From Mucor racemosus (taxonomy: Eukaryota > Mucoromycota > Mucoromycetes > Mucorales > Mucoraceae), in the NCBI GenBank assembly GCA_027405735.1, contig JAPEHQ010000009.1:124001-188000 (forward strand): a stretch of 64,000 bases of DNA, in the 5' to 3' direction. Numbering within the stretch: the first letter of the stretch is position 1; each line of letters starts with the position of its first letter. Shown here piece after piece: positions 21,558 through 33,100 of the stretch. Both the position numbers and the translations under genes were made by a program. Under the pieces are notes generated by a model. It was not told the DNA's origin. It worked only from the letters and a program-made list of their open reading frames with translations, and did no database searches.

Positions 21558-21782
21558 AACTCTTTGATTCCCTTAAAAAAAGCATGTATGAAATGTGCGT
21601 GTATATTCTCTTTTTTCACTTATTTATCTCTCTTTTACTACTATAATTGTAAATACATACCAAAAGGCATACGGAATTCTATAATGAATGAGTAAATAAA
21701 GTATTGGTTTATATAGTACTATTTATTTTGTTAATGCAAGTGTATTTTGATACATTGTATGCATATATGTATGTATTATTTG

Positions 21783-21814
<32 letters not shown>
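21783..21814. repeat. A32 homopolymer
   Basis: A run of 32 A between the hypothetical gene (plus) and the POM152-like gene (minus), both ending nearby. Its length could reflect assembly uncertainty or slippage. Confidence 0.8.
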
Positions 21815-21815
<1 letters not shown>

Positions 21816-21954
21816 AAGCACATCGACTGCATGCACGAAACTTTCGCCATCTTCATCGTAAATCCAGAAATCAAATTGAAATATTTACTATAATGGTTTA
21901 CAGCATATATGATTGCTTAATTTTTATTTATTTTAGTTGAGATATGTATAATAT

Positions 21955-24900
21955 TTAAATGGGATATTGGCAATAACGATCCTTGATGCTAGCAAGCTAT
22001 AAAATTTAGAAATAAATAGAGATTAGTATACAAGACAATCAGTGTCATATATATACAATTAATTACCTCGATTATGCCTTCAGTGGATGTATGAATGAAA
22101 TATTTGTGCTCATTAACACCATATACATTATGACTTTCTAAAACAGCTCCCTTGAAATAAACCTTGTTACGAGCATCCCATTCAAGTTTGTATCTACGCC
22201 ATTCAAAGTCGAAAGGTGCTGTACCGACCAAATCTATTGTAACGTCTACCATTTCACCTAAATTAAGATAAATTGTGTTAGTATATACTATATGATCAAC
22301 TTTTTGATTAGTGCCAATTTTTTCGGGTTACCTTCTTCAACATTTACAACCACACGTTCACCGCCACTAACAAATGATGATGGGATTTGATGAATTTGCT
22401 TTGTGAGATTTGTGGGATAAGATTTGCATTTGTTTCTCTGATCTCCAACAGAAACAATAGTGATATTACCAGGTTTATCGGCCAAAAGAGATAATTTAGA
22501 TGTACGAGATTTAGCAATTTCATTTCTATCATTAAAGACATATTGTACAGTGAATGGACCGACACCAAAGAGACTATAATCAATATTATCACCAACACAC
22601 ACATCATCACAAGTATCAATTGATGTAATGGTTGCAATATCCAAAGCTTTAATACTAATGGTCTCGCTATCAGTTACCTCAGTACCACATCCATTTGCAT
22701 CATCTACGCTCTTCAATGTAACCTTGTAGGTACCAGCAACCTTTAATTCATCATCTAAATCCAACTTGTACTTGTTGGTCTTGGATTCAATTGAATGAAT
22801 ACGACCATACTTTTCAGATTCGAGACGGATATGGACTTCAGCCTTGAAAGGGGCAATACCAGTAAATTCGAGATAAATAGGATCCATATCAGCACTATTC
22901 AATTTCTCACCAACGCACAATGTACGATCTTTGCGAGATTTAATAAATTTAACAGTAGGAATAGCATGAACGATTTGCTCTACTTCCAATTTCTCAATAC
23001 TAAAAGGATCGGTATAACGTTGATCAGCAATTTTCTCAAATACATAGCGATACTTTCCGGCCTCGCGAGTTTTGAGTGGTAATTGCACACGCTTATTACC
23101 TGCTGTAATCTCGTCTTGACCAAGATAATGAGAACGACCACCACTGATAGAAGCACGATATTCTTTGTAAAGGCAGTAAAATGGTCCACTTCCATTGAAT
23201 TCAATATCAATAGAATCACTTGCATATTGACATACAGCAGCACGTTTAAATGAATTGCGACCCAAATCCAGAGCTTGGTCTTCAGGAATAGAGAGTGTTG
23301 GCTTATCCAACCATTTAACCAAATATTGAGGTTCTAAAACATCTCCCTTACAAATTGCATCATCAACACTCAATAGTTCGTAATGGCCGACATGTTTTAC
23401 TTCAATTTCAGCATTGGCATTATCAAATCGACGAGTAACCAAACTACGTTCACCTAATTCAACATTATAATAAGAAACACTCCAAGGGCCTTCACCAGTT
23501 AAACCAATAGGTAATCTAACAGAAGAGCCTTCGGTTACTTCAATAGCACGAACAGGTTCATTGTTGGTCAAAAAGAATGCAGTAGGGCGATCACGACGAA
23601 CATCAATAGTATAATCACGAGCCTCTAATTCCTTTGTACAGCCATTGTTATCAGTAATGTTGACCAAAGAAACAACATGCTGACCAGCAACATCGAACGG
23701 TGGTAATTTAATAGTATAGCTTTCATTTTCGACTACATCACCGTACTTTTGATCACCAACGGTCCATTTCAACATGAATGGTGGAGTACCACGTAAATCA
23801 ACATCCACAGATAAATCTTCATTAAGACAAGTGCGAACAGAACGTTGCTTGGGTCTGAATTTAGCATCAGGTTGAGGATGAACAATTTGCTTAATGGGAG
23901 TAATTTGAGGAGAACGTTTCTTATAATGGCGATCATCCAAGGAAGTAAATTCATAAGTATATTCACCACTACTACTTGGCAAGTAAGAAAAGATATGACG
24001 AGAGCGATCAATGATTTCCCGTTTACGCTCAACGATATGCTTAGAGCGACCAGAGTTCTTTGTAACAGTGTACTCTAAAGCATAGGGAGGAGCACCAACA
24101 AATTCAGCAATAAACTTCATACCAATCTCATTATCGCCAGCACATTCTGATGGAATGGCTATGGATTGAAGTTTGATAGCAGGAAGCTGTGGTTGTGCAA
24201 CAAGACATGAAGAAGGGAATTTGACTTCACCTTGACAGAATTTATCACTAACAGAAACAAGGCTATATTCACCAGGAGAAGATACTGCGACTGATCTTTC
24301 ATTAGATTTCAACTTGGTCTTATAAACTTGATCGGGAGAACCAGCAAATTTGTATTCTAAATCAAAGGGGCCGGATCCATCGATATTCAAAGGTAATTGT
24401 ACAGACTTTTCACCAATCAAAAGGTTTACAGGCTCTTTTTGACTACAACCAAAGTTTACAGCAGGGCGGCGATGCACTTGCAAAGATTGAGGTGCCAAAT
24501 TTGAAAGATCAATCTCATTTCCTGCACCATCACTAACTTTTGATAATTGATATTCCTGCTTGGAAGCTGTTTCAAATGTAAGGTTGAGGTTCACATCGAG
24601 CTGTTTTACAGCAGCCCACGAATAATCTGAATCAGGTTTAGCAATAAATAAAGAAGGTTCGGTCGTTTTAGGGCCATGAATACGACGTAATAAAGGAGAT
24701 TCGAATTGATCGGGTTGGATTCTATTCAATTCTTGCTTGTTGATTTTGTTGTCGTTGGTCTTTTTGGTGTAATAAACATCGAGTGGAGGCACACCTATTA
24801 CTTGAAATTGAAGGGTTTCATTATCACCAGTACAATAATTTGAAGCTTGAACTGGTTTAAAATGAGCATAAGGACAAGTGAATACAAATGCCTGTCGATT

Positions 24901-25817
24901 ATCTAAGCGAATTGCAACACCTTGTTTTGACACAATTTGATCAATTTTGTAAGCGCCGGGTTTCTTGATACGAACATAATAATATTCTACTCCTTCTTTG
25001 GCGCGATTGATTTCAGTTGCTCTTTGAATATCTCTACCAGTGTATTCCTTTACTGTTGTCAATCCGGTATCAAAATCATGACGAGAAATTGAAACTGTGC
25101 GAGGAGTTGTGTTGTTCAAAATTATGGGTATATAAATGTCTTTCTTTCCAATTTCGTTTGATGATAAACAATATACTTCATCATTAGGATTTAATTTTGC
25201 AGTGCTATTAAGAGTTAGTATCTTGTGTATAGTTTAAACTTCTAAAATCCTCTGCTTACCCGTAAGGAAGGATGTGCAATGTATGTGAACCTAGAATATG
25301 CGATGAATTATGAACAATATTGTTGACATTTGAAAGCTTTCCTTTAGATACAATAATTTTCTTTTCGAGCGCATCGCCGATGATTCCTTTGAAGAAAACA
25401 AAACTAACACCAAACTTTACAACAAGATGTTAAAAGATATAAACGAAATGACATGCAATTAATGGATAAACTTACAATTGGCATAGCGAAAAGCATGAAA
25501 TCAACCCAAAACATGAAAAAAGATAGTAAAATTGTCTTTAGTAAACTGAATTGTAACCAAGGAATCTTTGCAATGTAAAGAGCTATCAAGTATGCAGCAT
25601 CGATCAGAAACCATTTCATCAAAATGCCATTATATTGTTCAGGATAGGCGGCTGTATAGACTTTCCAAAGGTCGGAAATCTTGAGAGTTTGAAGTAATAC
25701 GAATATTGCAGCTGCCCATCGACGTTGAATTGGGAATTCCATTCTTGAAGAAGGTATTAATGCTATTTGATGTGCGTAAGGCACAGGTGCACCTTGACCT
25801 TGAACTGATGCTGGCAT
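21955..25817 (-). CDS. POM152: nucleoporin POM152-like pore membrane protein
   Basis: Five exons on minus: 25817-25476, 25414-25260, 25204-22332, 22257-22067 and 21996-21955, about 1200 aa with continuous frame. The N-terminal 115 residues hold hydrophobic spans (WAAAIFVLL, FLIDAAYLIALYIA, LLSFFMFWVDFMLFAM) after a short soluble head. The rest is a long series of Ig-like repeats with recurring patterns such as GxxPFxLEY and SVGDxxC, as in the lumenal part of yeast Pom152. Pom152 is a membrane ring component of the nuclear pore and its Ig-like repeats encircle the pore in the envelope lumen. Length is close to yeast Pom152 (1337 aa). Start chosen at the ATG at 25817. Confidence 0.85.
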
Positions 25818-26448
25818 AACCTTTCTATTAATTAGTTGATTATTATTCTAACGTGTATTTGTTTATGTTAATAAATCAAGCCGAAAAAATCAAAGAATTA
25901 TGTCCAATATCAATGTTTTTATGTGTTTTGTTTGTAATATTGATGGAAGGAAAGGACACGGTCTACGCGTATTATTAAATTGAATCCATAGCATACTTTT
26001 TTTTTTTTTTTTTCACTTCTTGGTGTACTTTGGCCGTCACTTTTCATTCTACGGATGGATCTAAATGCCTGCTTCTTCTACAAACCAAGAGTGGTGCCTT
26101 TAGCACAAGGTAATTCATTTGAATAAATAAGAAACCCCTTCATATCAACTCGAATAGATAGTGTATGCAATGGCATTGGGTTTTTAGAATCGATTTTTTA
26201 TTATCCTATGTAGAAATATAATACAAGGAGAGACTCCTGATCTATTTGTAGTTTCAAAATGTAAAGACGACAGTTTCTGTAGGCTTATTTTTGGTCTGTC
26301 ATAAAAAGTATTTTCCAAGTATTTTAATCAAGTTTTTCAAAATTGAATTTCTTAAGTTAATATATAGAATATATAGTTCACTTTCCTTTTTTTTTTTTTT
26401 TTTTTTGTAGGTACCTGCTCGAGCAAAGTTTGAATTTTCAAAATATTA
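25818..26448. other. upstream region of POM152-like gene; possible lone first exon
   Basis: Mostly AT-rich with long T runs (25996-26013 and 26391-26407). At 26055-26109 an ATG opens 18 codons that end in a good splice donor (CAAG|GTAATT). No convincing second exon follows before the R2 repeat at about 26449. This may be the first exon of a gene cut off by the repeat, or chance. Confidence 0.3.
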
Positions 26449-27620
26449 AATTATCATAGCTTTCAACCTTGAAACCTGGAGCGTGTCCTCTTTTCTATAA
26501 TTAACCTCATACTAGACACTTTTTAAGATATAACTTAGACGCTACTGAATAGATATCAGTTGGTCGCATTACGCTACCTACTCCTAAATTTATTTTATAT
26601 CTCGCGAAAGGTTCAAAAACAAATAACATTCACTGCTGTTTCCTTAAAAACTGGGCCGCACTTTTCATTCTTGCTCGACTTTTTTTTTCACGAAATAACA
26701 TCAAGAAGAAATTATATGCCAATATACCTGAGATGATTAACTTTAATTCAAAAACAAGTATCCAAAAATATCCTATTTTTTGCAGTTGGTATAGCTTTTT
26801 TATTGCTAATGTTTCAGTTTTTATCACTAGTTTACTGCAAAAATTAAAAACTTTGAGCTTCAACATCTCTGCAAAACATTAAGCTATACTAACATATTTT
26901 AGGTTGAAAAAAATCTGGGCACCTTTTTTTTACTCCATTTTTTTTGACATTTCTAGTAAATTTCAAAATATTCGTTAAATTTAGCAGCATTTTGTGTACA
27001 GTTATGTCATCGACTTCGTTGAGCTCTACCAGACGCAATTCACTTCTTTTTAAAATATTGATTTTTCGTGGAGATATCCTCAAAAATGTATACAAAGAGA
27101 TACCCTCGTTGCTAGCTTCAATTTCTCCCCTGTATACCCTCATCCCAAATTCTGAATTTGAAAAAAAATTGGCAATAATCTTATTTTCTCCACGAAAAAT
27201 GTTGTTAAAAGATTCCGCAATAGCTAGATCGATAGATAGGTTTGCTGTGGATTATCTCCGTTACTTATATTTGAAATATGCTCATAAAAAGTGCTGCGTA
27301 TCTTCAAAAAACCTCCAAAACTTCATTGGCATTTTACGCAAAATTTAATGTAAAACATTTGGTTGAATTTTATTTCGACAGATGCAGAATCCAAAACTGT
27401 ACAAAATCCATTTAATACGCTACTTCAACTTACTTTACAGTTCATGAGCTATTCAACGATTTTGTTTTTTGAATCATTTTCTGATCGATTTCACACATCA
27501 ACTTTGGAACCCAGATAGGATAGGTTTTAAGCTGCAATATAAATTATTATTATTTTGATTATCTCAATATTCGGCGAAAAATCAATATTTTTTACTGAAA
27601 CAAAAAATGCGGAGTAGCTT
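26449..27620 (+). repeat. dispersed repeat R2, copy 2
   Basis: The longest uninterrupted copy, matching 47745-48965 (plus) and 16812-17960 (minus). A 134-codon frame at 26944-27348 is broken in the other two copies. The distal end (about 27600-27620, AAAAAATGCGGAGTAG) is also seen at the LINE far side and just before LTR-A at 48966. Confidence 0.65.
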
Positions 27621-28202
27621 TCCATGGGATCTATTATCTCGGGAATACAGAACATTAACACCTTAATTTAGGTGCTCAATTTTTTACAATCAATTTTGGA
27701 TCAATTTCAATGAATGTTGGACCAGTGTACTTATATTTTGGTTCTGACTCTTCTATTTTCGGACAAAGATAAATGGCACTACAGAGGGAAGAAATATCCT
27801 CTTTGAGAAAATAATGTTTATAATAAAGCTACACATTTAGTGCACTTTGCACCAAACTTATTTTGCAGATGCACCAAATTAATTTTAGAGACCATTACAG
27901 TTATATAGTAGTAGTGCCTCTATCCTGAAATTTAAGCTTTTGTACTAGCTCAATTTTTGATTTTGTATAAGCTTAATTTTCGATTTTGCACTATACCTTC
28001 TCAAAAAAAAAATCTTGCACGCAAAAGATCATACACTGAATAAAGAAGATTCACTTCTTAACCTTGCATTAATACTAATCTTTTCATTCTGTCCTTGTTT
28101 ATTTTTCGAACTTATGGATATATACAATTCTTGTGATATTGCACTACACCTCGTTTAACTCTTGGTATCTGTTACTTTTTTTTTTTGAAATACTAGTAAT
28201 AG
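27621..28202. other. intergenic, no recognised feature
   Basis: AT-rich with repeated short phrases on a TTTTGCAC / GCTCAATTTT theme between 27860 and 28000. No gene or known repeat supported. Confidence 0.4.
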
Positions 28203-28760
28203 TAGCTAATAAAAGCTTTTACTCTTTTTTAAAATATTTTCTTCGGACGATGAAGTCTCTGGTCCATCTTCTTTCTCTGACTCTTCCCAATATTGAGTAA
28301 GCCATTCTGAGCCTTGGATGTTACTATTGTTTTTGTGCGTATTACTTTCTTGAATAATATCATACGTTTTTCTAACGATATCTTTGATAACGCAAGCAAT
28401 ATAGATAGCAAGCAGCGCAGTAGTTCCAAATTCTGATATGTCGCTTGATAGATGGTAGTTTCTTGACTTTTGGATCCTGGTGATATACTTTGTTGGGCGA
28501 TCTGCCCGTATAACATAGGACTGTAGTCCAGAATGAATGAAACCGACGGTCTATAATTTCTTATTGTTATCACATTTGGGCAAAATATTGTCAAGCATGT
28601 CCTTAAGACACTTTGGGAGCTTAACAAAACCATCTTCAAGACGTTTTGTAGCCTGTTATCCATCATATGCTTTTCCAGCCTTCGAGGCACTATATTCTTC
28701 TACTTCGTCATGACTGCAGGATTTCTTGGCAAAAATCATGTCGCATTTTTTTCCTATCTT
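28203..28760 (-). pseudogene. decayed gene, hypothetical protein of unknown family
   Basis: On minus, one frame reads as good protein over about 180 codons with two internal stops (TAA after KAYDG, TAG after NNKKL). It contains FVKLPKCLKDMLDNIL, VGFIHSGLQSYVIRADRP and EFGTTALLAIYIACVIKDIV and ends in TAG at 28203-28205. A different overlapping frame (28229-28690) is open but has poorer composition. The segment resembles a hypothetical protein type I associate with multicopy families in Mucorales, but I cannot name it. It lies directly beside the R1 repeat. Confidence 0.45.
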
Positions 28761-29560
28761 CTTTCTTTATTTCTAGTGGTTCTACTGCTGCAATTGTGCA
28801 ATAAAATTGAAATAATTTTATAAAAATGAAAAATAAAATAAAAAAATAAAAGTGTTGTTGATAAATACAATTATAGTCTTTCCATGCACTACGGCCGAAC
28901 TATGCTTTCCATGGGCATAATGATCTGCACAGATGGGCAGAATAAAAACTTTTGTGCAGATCAGGCAGCCCAGATGAGCAGAGCAATGAGGTCAAGGTTT
29001 TTTAGTCAATTTATTAAAGTATATCAATCATAATATAATTAATAACGAAGATAATCTGAATGGTTTAAAACAGATGTGAGTTGCTCTGATTCAACAGAAT
29101 TGCCTTATTGACGAGACATGTTAATTTGAAATTTGGGGTTTGAAAGAGTTCTGCCCATGTTCTTCTTTCGGGGATCAAATGAAAACAACGACAACAACCT
29201 GTTTGGTAACACTAAAAGTATTTACGCCTTTGTAAATTCCTGTTTGTAACACACAAAATCTTTTTTCTTCGCTACTCTTTCCACATTAGCTCTTTTATTA
29301 ACGTTTAAAACTACAACAGGAAGGCTAATATTTTTTTATCAATTGAAATCAAGTAACAGGTACAAGTACATGTTTTTCCTATTGTTTATTTGGAAATAAA
29401 TCATTAACTGTTAATGTTAGGGCACGTTTCAATATCTTTCTCGAACAAAAAAAGCGTCCAGGACTTTTTCATTTTGTTCCATTATCTACGTTATAATCAA
29501 TGCTTGTTTGGTCTAAAGTTGATATCTACCTCGAGAAAAACTAGTGATTACAAAAGTATG

Positions 29561-29709
29561 CGCTATGAACAAAAAATCTCTTAATTCTCTTAATTGTGCC
29601 ACATTAAGGAAAATAAGAAAATTTTCACTGCTTATTTTTTTTTAAATTTTGTCTTATTTTCCTTAATGTGGCATAATTAAGAGAATTAAGGGATTTTTTC
29701 TTCATAGTG
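29561..29709. mobile_element. CACTA-like foldback MITE, copy 1
   Basis: 149 bp. Ends CGCTATGAAC...TTCATAGTG form an inverted repeat that covers nearly the whole element. It is flanked by ATG on both sides (29558-29560, 29710-29712). R1 copy 1 near 4100 has the site without the element. CACTA-type ends and a 3-bp duplication fit the CACTA (EnSpm) superfamily. No coding capacity. Confidence 0.75.
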
Positions 29710-29819
29710 ATGTATAGTGTTGACTTCATTTGAATGAATGAATAAACTCATGTTAGTCTATTTAGCGGCCAACAGCTAAGAAGAGGATAGCAAGATGTTG
29801 TTGTCTTGTATAATATCAC

Positions 29820-30064
29820 TGTTATGTCAATATCATATCCTAGGTCGCACATTCAAGGTCGCAGTCAATATTCGGTATTATAGTAAATCAACAGGTGTAC
29901 ACGTTGATTCACATGCGTCTTAGTAAATTGGTGTAATGTTCTTAGATAGTAATTCTGTGTAATAGTTATAATGAAAAGTATATAAATACATCCTCTGGAT
30001 GTATTGTTAATAAAAAGTGTAATATTTTGGCAAGATTATTTCTTAAGACCGTTTTGACATTTCA
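29820..30064 (+). repeat. 5' LTR of chromovirus 2
   Basis: 245 bp, TG...CA ends, same sequence as 35645-35889. Followed directly by seven T. Confidence 0.93.
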
Positions 30065-30129
30065 TTTTTTTAATCTACCTAAAAACTTCTATTATACTCT
30101 AAACAACTCATACTATTTTACTTTTTAAA

Positions 30130-33100
30130 ATGAGCAACAACACTACTATTAAACAAGCTACTGGTACCTCTGCTACCAAGGCTCGTCAGCCTGCTACTGG
30201 TACTACTTCTCAATCTGTATCTTTGGATATGGATTTTGATCTTGGTTCATCTTTGTCTTCGGGACAAGATGTAAATGATGCATTGAGCAATGATGCTCTG
30301 CATGATAACTATAATACTTGTAGCGAAGACGCTCGTATTACCAAGGAATTGAGCGATGACGCTCTTTCTATGGATGATGATACTATCATGAGTGATAGTG
30401 AACTTGATCTTGACCATGGTGTTCAAGAAGTTACTTTCCTAGGAAAGGAACATCAAGTGAAGTTGTTGAATGAAATCAAACAACTGCGAGTTCAGTTGTA
30501 TAATGCAACTGCATTATCAATTAAGCATATTGATAATGGTACTCTAGCCTCAAAGGCAAGTGCCTTGAAACGTCAGTTAAAACTGGTAAAAGAGAATTAT
30601 GATCTTTTATTTGATGAAAGTACCATGATGGGTACTGCCACGGGTGAATCATCGTTAGTTCCTTCTGACACTCCATTTTTACAATGGAAAGGACATAAGT
30701 TTAATACCAAGAAATTCATTTTTCAAAGTATGGACGCATGTTTGACTCAGTTCGAAGATGTATTGGAATCTCGTTCAATTTCAGTTGAAGCAAACTGGAA
30801 AAGAATCATAAAGCCCAAAATGTCGACTGGGATGGCTTCTTGGACTCGTGAAGTAATCGAGAGATACCCTAGTATTTCTTGGGGTCAATTTAAGTCCAAG
30901 TTGAAGGCTAAGTATAGTCCTTCTGAGGCTGAGGAAAAGAAAGCTGCTCTCAACAAATTGAAAAATTTGAAATTGGAGAAATGTGAAAGCTTAGAAGTCT
31001 ATATCGACAAGTTTACAACGTTGAAAGACTTGGCTGGTGTTACTGAGAACACTAGTTTGACTGATTATTTGTTGAAGGGTCTTGATGTGGATTTGTATAG
31101 TCCTGTATCATTGAATATTTCTCAATCGAGAGATAAAGAGAAGGATACTTTGGATTATGCAATCTCTCAGCTTCGAAGTGTTTACGATTTGTTGCGTCGT
31201 GATAGTTATTACCGAGAGGAAAAGCACAGAAAAGAAGAAGAACTGACCCAGAGAATAATTAGGCAGTTGAAGCAACAAGGTGGCCATTATGGTTCATCTT
31301 CTCGTGGTGGTTACAATGGTAATCATAATGCTGGTAATCGTATTGGTAAACAATACAATGGTTTTGCAAAAAAGCCAGTAAGAAGAGCTGGTAAATTCCA
31401 TACCAAACAAAAAGCAAATAATGGTGGTGATACACCAAAATGCTTTGATTGTGGATTTACTCCCTTCACGTATGCGCACAAAGCAGTGTGCAAGAAGAAT
31501 ACCAAGAACACTGTTCATGGGAAAAAGAAGAAGTCTATCGTGCCTACTCCTTCTCGTGTTACTGAAGACACTGATGATTCATCTGATGATGAAAGTGACC
31601 AACATTTTGCTGTGGCCACTATTGCTGCCCCAAAGAAAAAGGGAAAAGAAGTATCTCAAATGGATACCGATAGTGAATGTAAGCAATTTGATAGTGATTA
31701 TTTTAGGAAGATGCCTAATAATAATATGAATACTAATGGTCTTCTTTATTTACCTGTTATTTTAGAAACAAGCGCTGGCATCAAGGTCAACACTTGGTTT
31801 TTGTTGGATACTGGTTGCACGTTTAGTGCAATTTCACCACAATTAGTTTCTTTTCTAAATTTAAATATTTGTAATAAAAATGGTATTATTAAATTGGCAC
31901 AAAATAACAGTGTAGTAGATCGTAAGGGTCAAACTGAAGAAGAGCTTATAATTAATTATGGTTCTAAAATTGTTCATTCAAAATTTGAAGTTTTTGATTT
32001 ATTTGACGATGTCCATTGTGTATTTGGAATGGATTTATTGTATAAAGTTGGTATTACGTTAGGTAATATTGCAGCAGATTGGTCAGATCGTGTTGGTTAT
32101 GAAATACCAAAGATTGAACCCAATCCTTATAAACCAAATGAAGATCCTTATGGATCTGAAGAAGAACGTAAAATTATGATGAACGAATTACAACCATTTA
32201 TTGATGCAAATACTAGTATTAGTCCTAAAGCATATTGTAATATTCCTGGTAGTGAAATTACATTGCCCATAAAGAAAGATACTCCACTTGCGAATACATG
32301 TCGTAGACAATTTCCAATTGCTGAAGCATTGCGACCTGTTATTCAAAAACAAGTTGAAAAATGGCGAGAAAATGGTGTGATTAAAAGAGCAAAACCTAAT
32401 ACACCTCATAATTCTCCAATTTTTACTGTACGAAAGAAAAATAGTGATGGTGAATACACTGGAAAAGAGCACCGTGTGGTAATTGATTGTCGTTTGATAA
32501 ATAATGCATTAGATCCTGAGAAACTTGAACGTTTCCCATTGCCCTTGATAAGTGATTTGCATCGTAAGATGTCGAAGCATTCGCTCTATACTGTCATTGA
32601 CTTATCGCAATGTTTCCATGCATTTAAAATATCCAGATCGTCAAGATCGTATTTGACGTTCACTGATATGGAGGGATTGACGTGGTCCTTCTCTCACTGC
32701 CCGTACGGATTGACTATGGTCTCATCGCACGCACAAAAAATACTTTCTAATTTGTTTGCTGATATCAGTGATACTACCACTCACTTTATAGATGATGTCA
32801 CTATACATACTGAAAACGACCTGAAAAAGCATACAGAACTAGTTAAAATCGTTATCGATCGCTTGACTAAAGCAAACTTACGTATAAATACTGAAAAATT
32901 GCATATTGCGCAAAAGAGCATTTATATATTGGGTTTCTGCTTATCTAGTGAGGGTTTAGCATTAGATCCTCGAAAGGTTTCAAATGTTTTGGATTGGGAA
33001 CCTACCGTTAAAAGTAGCCGTGAATTGAGTTCACGTTTAGGATTGATTAACTTTTTTCGTTCTAATTTGCCACGCTTGTCGATGTTGACAGCACCACTAG

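Noticed and set aside
26944..27348. 134-codon frame in R2 copy 2
   Set aside because: The matching regions in R2 copies 1 and 3 are interrupted, and there is no known domain.
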